Source: Trichomonas vaginalis G3
Taxonomy: Eukaryota; Parabasalia; Trichomonadida; Trichomonadidae
NCBI RefSeq assembly: GCF_026262505.1
Contig: NC_067203.1
Location: 19,573,411 to 19,637,410 of the forward strand
Reading direction: 5' to 3'
DNA: 64,000 nucleotides
The notes beneath the pieces are model-generated. The model was not told the DNA's origin. It searched no databases and was given only the letters and a program-made list of their open reading frames with translations. The stretch's first letter is position 1. Each line of letters starts with the position of its first letter. Below are positions 37,813 through 47,520 of the stretch, piece after piece. The translations under genes and the position numbers were made by a program.

Positions 37813-38584
37813 ATTTAATATTTTCTAAAAAGTCAACTTCAACAGTCATTCGCACTGGTGCCTTCAGTTCTACAGGCTCTCCTTGAAAGTCAACAAGTCT
37901 GAATTGCATGTCTTTCAAATTATGAGGACTAATGCGAACCCATTTACCTAAATGAGTTGCTATGACAGGAACGTTTGGAATGAACATTGAATTGACTGCA
38001 TAACAGAAGGATTTATATTCTACTGAACCTTTACTATTAACTCCTGAAATACCTGTGACATTAGCTATTTTTGACTCAATGTACAAACAATTGCCATAAC
38101 ATACGTATGGAACAGATTTCATCTCAATCGTTTTGTCAACACTTTTCAAAGGAAATGTCATATGGTATGCACCCAAAAGAAGTTGTACTCTATGACTCAT
38201 TCTTGGTATCTTAAACTCCTTCGCATAACTGAACTTCAAAACTCCTGCAATAAGTTTAACATTCATTAAGTTTTCTTCGTTATCCTTGTTTATTGTAGTA
38301 TTTATGAGAGCATTTAACACTCCAGCTAATGTTTCCATCTTATATTCTACATTATTGTGAAATCTTATTTCGTGCTTCTTTCCATCTATTTCAATCTCCA
38401 TGAAATCTGTTTCATCTGTTATAACGAATGAAGCGATAGTATTGAAGTCAACCATTCTGAATGCAAGCGCCTCATTCTGTAGACCTAAGTTTGTTTGTAG
38501 CTTTACTGTCCCGTATTCGTTTGGGTCTGTACTTTGCAAATAGAACAACATTTTATTCTCATTAAAATATGAGTATAGCTGCAT
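37775..38584 (-). CDS. Penton-like minor capsid candidate of Maverick B
   Basis: 269 residues, open throughout. Beta-rich. The C-terminus LKDMQFRLVDFQGEPVELKA followed by a closing VRMTVEVDF strand resembles the vertex/minor capsid proteins of polintons and adenovirus-like viruses, and aligns with the protein at 3459-4148. Residues IPRMSHRVQLLLGAYHMTFP near 140 also look structural. The true start may be the second Met (NKMLFYLQSTD). It is divergent from the fibre gene with overlapping starts. Confidence 0.5.
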   Translation of the reverse strand: MQLYSYFNENKMLFYLQSTDPNEYGTVKLQTNLGLQNEALAFRMVDFNTIASFVITDETDFMEIEIDGKKHEIRFHNNVEYKMETLAGVLNALINTTINKDNEENLMNVKLIAGVLKFSYAKEFKIPRMSHRVQLLLGAYHMTFPLKSVDKTIEMKSVPYVCYGNCLYIESKIANVTGISGVNSKGSVEYKSFCYAVNSMFIPNVPVIATHLGKWVRISPHNLKDMQFRLVDFQGEPVELKAPVRMTVEVDFLENIKCNSLQENSELKI

Positions 38585-40628
38585 ATGCGTATGAAGCTGA
38601 CAGAGCTAAACGTTTATATTTTGGTCAATACTCTCTCACACTTACTGACAAATATATTGTTATCACTGATGGAAATACTGAGAAATACATAACATGGAAG
38701 GACTATGAAAAGTTTGACCCTATTTTAACTCCATGTACTATGCCGTTTATAAAGGACGGTGAAATTATTGAAAAAGATAATACAACCGTATATAGGTCTG
38801 TTTATGAAGCGTTAGAATATATGTTGAATTATAATCCCGAAAGATTTGACCCAAGCACTACACCATGTGCAATGCCTTTTATTAAGGACGGTGAAATCGT
38901 AAGAGTTCCGAATTCAACGGTTTACACAGCTGTTCAAAACAGTTTACAAAACATTTTAGCGAATATCTTTAATTCAGAACTACAGAAATAAAATTACCAT
39001 ATATAACAGATGCTAAAGAAATTAAATCAAAAAACGACAACATTATTTACGTCACTTAATGATTTAATGACTTATATCATTAATATTCCTGCACCAACTA
39101 CAGCATTTGATCCAAACTCGACGGTTTGCAGTGTACCTTTCATAAATGACAGTTCATTAATTACTTTAAGGGATTCGACAGTAAATGAATCATTAAAGAC
39201 GTCATTAATGAAAATCATTGATTTTAATTCATTCACGAATACATATAATTCATTCATTAATGTTTCATATGCTTCTAAAGAAGGTGAGCCAAAAACTATC
39301 AATAAAGCGGTGTATGAAATAAAAGCATCAACGACGAAATTGAATTCGTTAACTTTTGACGGTGATAGTTTCGTTAATGACATAACATCGGGAAAACAAT
39401 TTTAACGAAAGAATACTTAAAATCTCATGTTAGTGAGTTCGTTGAAATTGAAAAAAGAAGGTGGAATTAAGTTCGATCCACTGAATTTCATTTTCAGCTT
39501 AGCGAATGCGGGTGTTAGTTTCGCTGAATGGACAACTATACAGAGTGAAATAAATGCAATATGGACGTTTTTGGGGTCAAAAGCGGGAAATGGGTGAGCT
39601 TGTAAATGCTGCAAGAACATTAGGTGAAACAGGAAATTTTGTAGATGGTTTTAAAAGACTTGTTTCAAATGTTTTAACAAACACAAAGAAATTATTTAGA
39701 TATACCATACATAACGGTCAGATTTTCGAACAGGTAGCAACAAACCTCCGATTATGGCTGCGTTGATGATGGTTAGAGATATAAAACCACGTAACGACGG
39801 GAACGAAGAACATGAACAACAGGATACTGGTCGGGTTATTCGAGACATTAAAAACGTGTATCCTGAAGTTATTGATTTATTTAGAGGAGTTAATGATTCA
39901 ATTTCAAAACATTCTATAACCCTCGATGAAGAGAATAAATTAACAGATTATATATTCGTCATTATTGCAGAATTAATGAAGAGAATAAATGAAAAAGGAA
40001 TTGGTGATATCATTAATGTCAGCGATGTAATGATGAAAAGAAATTTTGACTCATTATTTACAAAACCGAAAACAGAATATAGTCTTTATGACGTAATTAC
40101 CGAATTAATGAAAAAGATTAATGATAATAAGAGTTCTGGCGGAAGAGTTGAATTAGAAGTGAATGATGTTAATGAGAAATTAGCCGAAAAAGCAGACAAA
40201 AATGAGCTTTTAGCTCTGAGTGATAAAGTCAAGAACCACGTTCATTATATAACTTCAGACGAACAGATTATAACGGACTACCATGGATATTTAACACGAA
40301 GTGATGAAGTGAAGACGGAAGACCCCAATGAAAGAAGATATAAATACATTCGTGCTAAAGGTTATGACATAAGCTGTACTGTACAGTATGACACGGGTAA
40401 AGCACCAGAAGCATTTAGTTATAACGATGAAATTTATGCCTCTACTTTCTCTGTTAAAGGTGTATTAGTTGAACAAGATTTACTTTGAGAGTTAAGTCAA
40501 AAATAACGTTTGAAGATGCTATTAAAAGTAAAGCTGACAAAGTTGAACTCGAAGCAATGAACAAAGTTTTGAAATCTCATAAACACAACATCTCCGATAT
40601 AAATGAACTTCAAGCTACATTAGACAGT

Positions 40629-40750
40629 AAAGCCGACAAGAACCATACACATAAATCCTTCACTACTGTTAGAGCAGACGACATAATATTGAACTATACC
40701 CTTGGTTCAAGTGCACCATTAGAAAATCCAAGTACAAGCGTAAAAGATAC
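40629..40750 (+). repeat. Fibre stalk duplication, copy 1
   Basis: 122 bp, identical to 41,073-41,194 apart from one base. It encodes KADKNHTHKSFTTVRADDI and the following residues. Recent in-frame duplication, 444 bp apart. Confidence 0.9.
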
Positions 40751-41072
40751 ACTAAACTCCTTAAATAGTAAATGTATGAACATTGAAGGTCATGTCAGAA
40801 ACTTTGAAACACATGAACTACCAGCAATGTTAGATAAAAAAGCAGATAAAGAACATACACATAACTCCTTCTCAACTGTTGCTATAGAAAGTATTGAAGG
40901 AACGGTTGGCGGAACTGGTGGAGATGCATTATATTATAAACCTCCTAACTTTCCACAAGGTTTAACATCGAATGAAAACATAACAACGAAGAAAGAAATT
41001 AGCTGTAAAAATGTTTATGTCATGGACGATGAAAATAATGTTAAATTCACTGCTCAAGATTTATATGATAAT

Positions 41073-41194
41073 AAAGCTGACAAGAACCATACACATAAAT
41101 CCTTCACTACTGTTAGAGCAGACGACATAATATTGAACTATACCCTTGGTTCAAGTGCACCATTAGAAAATCCAAGTACAAGCGTAAAAGATAC
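41073..41194 (+). repeat. Fibre stalk duplication, copy 2
   Basis: Partner of 40,629-40,750. Confidence 0.9.
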
Positions 41195-41802
41195 TCTTAA
41201 CAATTTAGATAACAGTTGCAGGAATATCGAAGATCATGCCAGAAACTTTGAAGCATATGAACTACCAACAATGTTAGATAAGAAAGCTGACAAAACAGAG
41301 CTTCAAACATTAAAGACAGAAATACTTCAAACATTATATCCTATAGGTTCTATTTATACGTCAATGAACTCAACAAATCCAGAAACAGTTCTGGGTTTTG
41401 GTACGTGGAAGCAGATTGTAGATAAATTCTTATACTGTGCTAGATATTCAAAGCAAACAGGAGGTTCGAAGAAAATTAAAGAAGCAAACCTTCCACCGCA
41501 CACTCATACAGGAACTACAAACACAACAGGTAATCATTCACATTCAATAACAAAAAGAGGTTATACAAATCTTGCAGCAGGTTCGGATAGACAGGGAATG
41601 AATAGATATGATATTTCAAGTGACCCAGTAGATTCAAGCACAGGTATTTTCTGTGGAACCACAGGTAATCATTCACACACTTTCACAACAAATCCAACAG
41701 GCTCGGGTGCAGATTATATGCCACCATTTGTGACTGTATTCGCATGGTACCGCGTTCAATGAACGCGCTTGAGCCTAGAATAAAATCTTTAACTTTACAT
41801 AA

Positions 41803-42886
41803 ATGAGCTTGAAAGAAGTATTCGAACAACATCCATGGAGGTCATTTAAGAAGTTCAATGAAGCAGCAAAAAGTTGGGATTTACTAACAGAGCTGAAGTG
41901 AAAAAGTTCTTTGACAAAAATGTTGTACATCAAACAAAAATAAACCCTTACGACTACTTTTTACCAATTTACTCCAACACTCCTGACGCATACCAATTTG
42001 ACACTCTCATTCAAAGCAGAAAAGGAGGACATAAACCATTCCTCATCTTCATTAATGTTAACACTCGCAAAGCTTTTGCGTATATAATGAAAAATAAAGG
42101 AACTCGTGAAGTGTTAAGAGTTTTACAAAAGTTTGTAGCAGAACATAGCCCAAGTACTTTAACATCAGACCAAGACAGTGCATACCTCAGCAATGAAATC
42201 ACAGATTTCTCATTAAGCATAACATAACTCACTACACTACTGAAGACCATAACCATAACATACTCGGCATCATAAACCGCTTCATAAGGACTCTCAGAGA
42301 TTTAAATCAAGAGCGAGACTTTACCGAAGAAACAATGAAACACTTTCTCGAAGTATATAATTCCTCAACACATTCTACAACAGGACATACACCAAATTCA
42401 ATGACACAACAACAAGAAGAAAAGTATATACAAAAGAAACGAAGCCAAACACAAAATATCAGAAATTCAACACAATTTACCCTCATTCCTGGTACAAAAG
42501 TTCGTGTAGTTCTTGACGACAAACCGTTGACAAAGAAACGTTTAAGGTTAAGTCGAAATTATTATATCGTAGACTCTACGCAAGGTAATGGATATCTTAT
42601 AAAAGCTGCTGACGACTCCATAGCATTTTACCCTCGTCATAAATTAGTTGAAAGTAGTAATGGCAAACTTGCTGAAACCATTGACGAAGCAAAGCGAGGA
42701 GTGGTTATTGAAATACTTGGCTATAACACAAACGATGACACTTATAAAGTAAGATATGAAGGAGGCGTTGAAGATGTTATACCATCTAAGAACTTGAGAG
42801 AGTCGAAGCCAACACATCTGGGACCATTAGAGCGGGAGTACTGGAAAGACAAAAATAAGCCAGAAAGAATAAGAAAATTCTTCTAA
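41803..42886 (+). pseudogene. Integrase of Maverick B (broken)
   Basis: Starts MSLKEVFEQHPWRSFKKF after a TTTACATAAATG context. The rve core follows: DAYQFDTLIQSRKGG, FINVNTRKAFAYIM, LTSDQDSAYL, a GIINRFIRTLRD helix and EVYNSSTHSTTGHTP. The C-terminus is chromodomain-like (VVIEILGYNTNDDTYKVRY, then a GVEDVIP strand), which in other integrases helps choose target chromatin. It is shorter at the N-terminus than the Maverick A enzyme. Broken (about two breaks). Confidence 0.75.
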
Positions 42887-42967
42887 ACTTTTTCATTAGA
42901 TGTAAATCAGACATGAACGAGAACAGTCATGATATCATTAATGGTACCATTTATTTACACCAAAAAT

Positions 42968-43011
42968 AATGTTTATGTTAGCATGTTAGATCTAACACGT
43001 TTTCTAATCAC
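42968..43011. repeat. Inverted repeat, left arm, around 313-aa gene
   Basis: 44 bp, reverse complement of 44,084-44,127 with one mismatch. It contains the perfect palindrome GTTAGATCTAAC, also present at 54,558-54,569. Confidence 0.9.
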
Positions 43012-43053
43012 TCTTCTAACATGGTCTAAAACTCTCGAAAATCATGAATTTTT

Positions 43054-43123
43054 GACATTTCCTTATGAAAGAAAAATAACGCTAATTTTTTTCTAAGAAA
43101 AATTTTTATCTTGTATGTAAAGA
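43054..43123 (+). promoter_or_regulatory. 70-bp promoter-like repeat, copy 1
   Basis: Identical to 44,171-44,240. Each copy ends two to six bases before an ATG and contains AAAATAACGCTAATTTTTTT and TTATCTTGTATGTAA. Weaker forms of TTTTTAT...TTGTATGTAA precede the genes at 44,947 and 15,175. Confidence 0.65.
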
Positions 43124-43124
43124 T

Positions 43125-44066
43125 ATGATTTCAACAATAGGTTCTACAACACTTCAAACAACAACTTCACCAAACTCTTTAGTTATGAATCCAACATCTA
43201 TGTTAGTAGAGATGAAAAGCTTCATTCCTTCTTCATATACTTTTGAGACAGAAATACAAAGAATTAAGCAAGAACTTTTAACAAGTAATTTAGACTGTAG
43301 TGCGAAAGATGAAACAAATGAACAGTATCTTTATGACATGCAGGACATTATTGACCATTTACCCAAATTGCCTGAAATCCAACAACAAAAGCTCACTATT
43401 CATGAATTCGATGAAATAGAAGTGAAACTAACTGATTCAGTAGAAATAAAGAAGTTCATACGTAAAGTAAACTATGAGTTTCTAGGATATCATTGCAACC
43501 ATAAAGTTATGGACAAAGATTGCGACATGGTATATAAGAACATCTCTGACATATATAAATCTGGGGAGTTTAAGACATACGACAACTTTGTTTCATTAGT
43601 TGCTGAATGTGTATGGCAGATAAGAGATAAAGATAAAAGATGTAAAATATGGAACGAACAAATCAGACCTACATATTCTGAGTTAAAGAAAACCATTGAC
43701 GCCTTAGTTGTTCTAGCTGGTTTTATTTCAATGTATAACGCAAAAATGAACCCACAATGTTCAAAATGTAAAGCAGCAATAAGGAAATATAACTATTCTG
43801 TCAAAGAGATAGAACGTATGAGAAACGACTATGCTGACTTAAAGAAAGAAGTAGAGAAACCAGCAGAAGATAAAATGGACATGTTAGCATTTCTGAACAA
43901 AAACTATCCAACAGCTGACGATTTCCTATTATCTGATGTCAAGAAGAAGTATAAAGAAACCTTCGGCATAGTTAAAATTTTTGATATTCTTCGTGAAGAA
44001 ATAGAAGCTACAAAACTGTTTAAAGTCATGAACCATCGCAACATATACCATGTAAAACGCTTGTAA
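43125..44066 (+). CDS. 313-aa protein of unknown function in inverted-repeat cassette
   Basis: Open throughout. The Ser/Thr-rich N-terminus is followed by a helical region with Cys residues (YHCNHKVMDKDCDMVYKN; NPQCSKCKAAIRKYN) that could bind a metal, a charged coiled coil (EIERMRNDYADLKKEVEK) and a C-terminal winged-helix-like part (FLLSDVKKKYKETFGI ... YHVKRL). The DNA-binding look is inference. The gene is bracketed by inverted repeats and preceded by a promoter repeat that it shares with the KilA-N gene. Confidence 0.5.
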   Translation: MISTIGSTTLQTTTSPNSLVMNPTSMLVEMKSFIPSSYTFETEIQRIKQELLTSNLDCSAKDETNEQYLYDMQDIIDHLPKLPEIQQQKLTIHEFDEIEVKLTDSVEIKKFIRKVNYEFLGYHCNHKVMDKDCDMVYKNISDIYKSGEFKTYDNFVSLVAECVWQIRDKDKRCKIWNEQIRPTYSELKKTIDALVVLAGFISMYNAKMNPQCSKCKAAIRKYNYSVKEIERMRNDYADLKKEVEKPAEDKMDMLAFLNKNYPTADDFLLSDVKKKYKETFGIVKIFDILREEIEATKLFKVMNHRNIYHVKRL

Positions 44067-44083
44067 ATAGTTATGTTAGAAAA

Positions 44084-44127
44084 GTGGTTAGAAAACGTGT
44101 TAGATCTAACATGCTAACATAAACATT
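44084..44127. repeat. Inverted repeat, right arm, around 313-aa gene
   Basis: Partner of 42,968-43,011; palindrome GTTAGATCTAAC at 44,099-44,110. Confidence 0.9.
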
Positions 44128-44170
44128 ATTTTTTCTAACTTAAGGAAATTCACGAAAATTCATGAGTTTT

Positions 44171-44240
44171 GACATTTCCTTATGAAAGAAAAATAACGCT
44201 AATTTTTTTCTAAGAAAAATTTTTATCTTGTATGTAAAGA
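44171..44240 (+). promoter_or_regulatory. 70-bp promoter-like repeat, copy 2
   Basis: Identical to 43,054-43,123 and placed just before the KilA-N/T5orf172 gene. Confidence 0.65.
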
Positions 44241-44245
44241 CAGTA

Positions 44246-44858
44246 ATGACAAACATTGAGTTTGAAACAGTTAGAAATATAGACAATGACACCAAAGTGG
44301 TTAGAATAGGTGATTTAAACGTAAGATACTCAAAGAAATACAACAAATATTCTTTGTCAGACATTATATCTCCATCTGGAAAGAAAACAAACGACTGGGT
44401 TAGAAATGCTTCAACTCAGAAAATTTTGACAAGAAATCCTGAGCTTATGATATCAGTAGCATTTCATGGAACAAGAGCATATCTTATAGACAAAAGTCTT
44501 ATACCAATAGTTTTGTTATGGTTAGACCCAGTTGTTGGAATATAACTTCATAACTTATGGTTCATTCGACTCAGAACGTTGCAGTGAAGGCTTACTTTAC
44601 ATCGTTCAGAAACCGAAGGACTTCAATACAAAAAGATATAAGATAGGAAGAACATATAATATAACTCAAAGATATGACAGTACAGTCAATAGAGTCAAGG
44701 TTGTGTTCGTTAATGATATGAGAGCTGCCAGAGAAACAGAACTACTTGAAGTTTTTGAAAAAGGTAGGTGCTCCATGAAAGGTAAAGAAACGTTTGAAGT
44801 AGATGAGATAGATAAAGCTATAAAATTATTTGACGAAGTTGCTGAAAAATACATGTAA
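44246..44858 (+). pseudogene. KilA-N plus T5orf172 (GIY-YIG-like) gene (broken)
   Basis: First part: RIGDLNVRYSKKYNKYSLSD, WVRNASTQKILTRNPEL and GTRAYLIDKSLIPIVLLWLD match a KilA-N DNA-binding domain. Second part: GLLYIVQKPKD, YKIGRTYNITQRY and ARETELLEVF match T5orf172/MUG113, a GIY-YIG-related domain. This pairing is well known in large DNA viruses and phages. The start at 44,246 (MTNIEFETV) is chosen over an upstream Met inside the promoter repeat. Broken (about one break). Confidence 0.65.
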
Positions 44859-44946
44859 AGCGTTTATTTTTAACATTTCTTTAACACAGAAAAATAAAGT
44901 TAGTTTTATTTTTATTTATTTTTTTATTTTGTATGTAAGAACAGAT

Positions 44947-45770
44947 ATGTCAACAACAGAGAACACAACAACAGTTATAGTCCATGAAGCTATAAATGAA
45001 GAATACGAGTACATACAGTATAACAAACAACTTCGCCTCATTCGTTCGGTCAAAGATGACATGTACCAAATGCAAAGTATAATGAATGCTCTTCGTTCTA
45101 CAAAGCAAGCATATCATTGTTTGAAAACCAACAGACAAAAGAATTTTAGAAGAATTTCCTCATATGATTGCTTCCCTCGGAAAACCGAGAGAAAGATTCC
45201 GTACGAAAATCGCAAGAATTTGGCTCCTGTTTGAAAGGATATTATGTTCATAGACTTTTAGTAAATGCTGTAGCAATGTGGGCTTCACCTCGTTATGCTT
45301 GTTATATTTTCATGATGTTAGATGAACTATATAAAGCAGAACGTGGAGAGATGGAAAAGAAACTTCAAGCAAAAGATGAAGTCATTGAATCCAAAGACAA
45401 AAGCATACAGAAAAGAATACCGCGTTCAGTACCAAAAGGAAAGGAAAAGAGTTATAAGTATATGATATATACTGAAGAGTTGGAGAAAGAAGAAGATAAA
45501 GATATGGTTATGTTGCATTTAGTCAGAAGAAACAACAAGAGCTTTTATGACCTCGCTAAAATATATAAATCTGACAGAAACTGGTTCTATCGTGAAAACT
45601 TACCGATTTCAATGACTCCGAATGAGCAAATAAAGGAAATTGTCAAAAATACTCTTCCTCAAACACATTATGATATTAGAGGTTGTACAATACTTACATT
45701 CAAAGAAGACTTACCGCTACTGAAGGAAAAAATAACAGAATATTTCGATAACTTCAAAGAGGAAGAATAA
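44947..45770 (+). pseudogene. Second KilA-N gene with DUF3627-like C-terminus (broken)
   Basis: KilA-N signatures: YVHRLLVNAVAMWASPRYAC near the middle, preceded by KNFRRISSYDC and followed by a coiled coil (KKLQAKDEVIESKDKSIQK) and a C-terminal domain (YMIYTEELEKEEDKDMVMLH, LVRRNNKSFYDLAKIYKSDR) of the type found after KilA-N in giant viruses. Probably a DNA-binding regulator. The leader ends TTTTGTATGTAAGAACAGAT. Broken (about one break). Confidence 0.55.
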
Positions 45771-45818
45771 AAAAATCTAAGCTATATTTTTTATAAAATT
45801 TATCTCATATGAAAGAAC

Positions 45819-46022
45819 ATGAATTTAGAATATTCGGAACTCATGACAGAAGAAGAGAACGAACAACATGTAAAAGATTATGCAAAATTTCTGAAGGGAT
45901 ATAAAGCATTTAAACAATATCTAAATGCTTCTAAAGATTATGCAAAATTTCTGAAGGTATATAAAGCTTATGAAAAAGCGTATGAAAAGTTTATACATTG
46001 GGGAATTGTTGTAAAATATTGA
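45819..46022 (+). CDS. Small protein with internal 20-residue duplication
   Basis: The frame from 45,819 gives 67 residues. KDYAKFLKGYKAF and KDYAKFLKVYKAY come from an almost exact 60-bp tandem duplication (about 45,872 and 45,932). Helical, Tyr/Lys-rich. Function unknown. Confidence 0.4.
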   Translation: MNLEYSELMTEEENEQHVKDYAKFLKGYKAFKQYLNASKDYAKFLKVYKAYEKAYEKFIHWGIVVKY

Positions 46023-46053
46023 TATGAAGACTAACCAAAAATATATTTTTTGC

Positions 46054-46524
46054 TTAAATAACGTCAGGGTCAATTTCTTCAACCATTTCACTTCCTTCGT
46101 CAATGTCAATAGAAGCTTCTTCAACCTTTGGTAAGAATTTTGTATAACATCTTTGTTCGTTATTGTCTTCAGAGATGAAGGATAATATTTCACACTGTTT
46201 CACCTTTCTTATATTCTTTCTGTTCGGAAAGATTCATAGCAATACTGAAGAAGTCAATGTTAGAGTTCTTTATGACAGTATAATGAGTATCTTTGACATT
46301 CACGAAGAAACCTTTTGTTTCAAAACTACTGCTAACTCTTGTGAAGTATAACGTTTGCGGTCAATGACAATAGCTAATGGTCTGACATACTGACCGAACT
46401 TAGATTCTTTCACAAACTTCTTGTTAAAGATAACATTAACATTTGAAGCACCATTGAACTCATTCTTGATGGCAGTAGCGAGAGCATTGTATGAAAAGAA
46501 CTTGCAATCTTGCATGTGTTTCAT
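46054..46524 (-). pseudogene. Small Maverick B gene, unknown (broken)
   Basis: Starts MKHMQDCKFFSYNALATAIK at 46,524; the opening (YNALATAIKNEFNGASNVNV, then KFGQYVRPLAIVID) has a helical DNA-binding-like look. The tail EEIDPDVI is acidic. The whole spans about 157 codons with two or so breaks. Convergent with the preceding small gene. No family recognised. Confidence 0.35.
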
Positions 46525-46612
46525 TATAATAAAAAGTTCGAAATATTTTAAAACTAGCCTTAAAAAATCTAAGCTAATTTTTTCTAAGAAATTTTTTTAT
46601 TTCCTACTAAAG

Positions 46613-47520
46613 ATGTATCGGAAGTTGTCTAAGTTAGAACACTCGGAAATAAAACAACTTCTTACAGAAGCTAACATAGATGTTGCAAAACATTACGCGA
46701 CAAACAAAAAAGCACTCGCTGACATCCTCAATGACTACAATGGTGAAATAACTTATGATAGAATTCATGAGTTCATAAATGCAAGAGCATTTCCTTTAAA
46801 TGACGTTGCTATTGACTTATATCATAGATGTTCAATACCTCATGAAGTAAGGCGTGAGATGTTTGACATAACAAATGCGAACGTTGGTCATACTCGTAAA
46901 GCTCTTTCTCATGACGTTCGTCAAGAGATGTTTGACATAACAAATGCAAACGTTGGTGAAACACGAAAGAGAGATGACACACTGAAACAACAGAGAAGAG
47001 AGATGTTTAAAATGCTATAGAACAAGTTCGCAAAGCTAACGATGTCATTCGTTCCATTGACGACAAACCAAAAGAAGGTGAGAGATGGTTAAAGAAAGAT
47101 GAAGAGAATAGGAAGAGAAATGTGAAGTCAGGCAATAGACTCATTGACTTTAACATCGAAGCTTTAGATGAACCAAACAGAGACTACTTACACAAACATT
47201 TCGGTAAGGTTTTCATGAGACTCTTAGAGAAGATTAAAATAAACTCCCAACAAAGATGGATGGTATGTTATAAACTTGGTGGAAAGTATGAATGTTCTAC
47301 GTTAAACCTCAATAATATTGGAACATTACTACATCAGCTCTTGAAGGAGAACTTTATATCAGAGATAGAAGCAAATGCTGCAGGTATTGTTGAAATGCAC
47401 TATGACTTCTTCTTGACAAACATAAAGAATCTTACTGAAATAAAGATGTATGATTTAACAGAATATGAAGGCTTAACGATGTCAGATGTAAGAAAGGAAA
47501 GCCAAGAAGCGACCATATAG
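46613..47520 (+). pseudogene. PolB-associated protein of Maverick B (broken)
   Basis: The opening LSKLEHSEIKQLLTEANIDV and ALADILNDYNGEITYDRI match the gene at 14,066-15,175 of Maverick A. A duplicated segment follows (REMFDITNANVGHTRK / QEMFDITNANVGETRK, 66 bp apart). The rest carries WMVCYKLGGKYECSTLNL and leads directly into the polymerase on the same strand. Probably a terminal-protein or N-terminal module. Broken (about one break). Confidence 0.5.

Larger units (their letters stand above)
38569..41762 (+). pseudogene. Long fibre protein of Maverick B (broken)
   Basis: A fibre of about 1,000 residues by layout. The stalk begins with a thrice-repeated unit (TPCTMPFIKDGEI, TPCAMPFIKDGEI, TVCSVPFINDSSL). 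Then helical segments follow, then phage-fibre repeats (KADKNHTHKSF) including a 122-bp exact duplication. The end is the tip YPIGSIYTSMNSTNPETV, LPPHTHTG, MPPFVTVFAWYRVQ shared with the 351-residue fibre of Maverick A. Broken (about four breaks), though the last 425 codons are open. Probable receptor-binding trimer. Confidence 0.7.

Noticed and set aside
42985-42996. Cloning artefact, because the palindrome contains AGATCT
   Set aside because: Three natural occurrences with matching 44-bp flanks inside one element; no vector sequence nearby.
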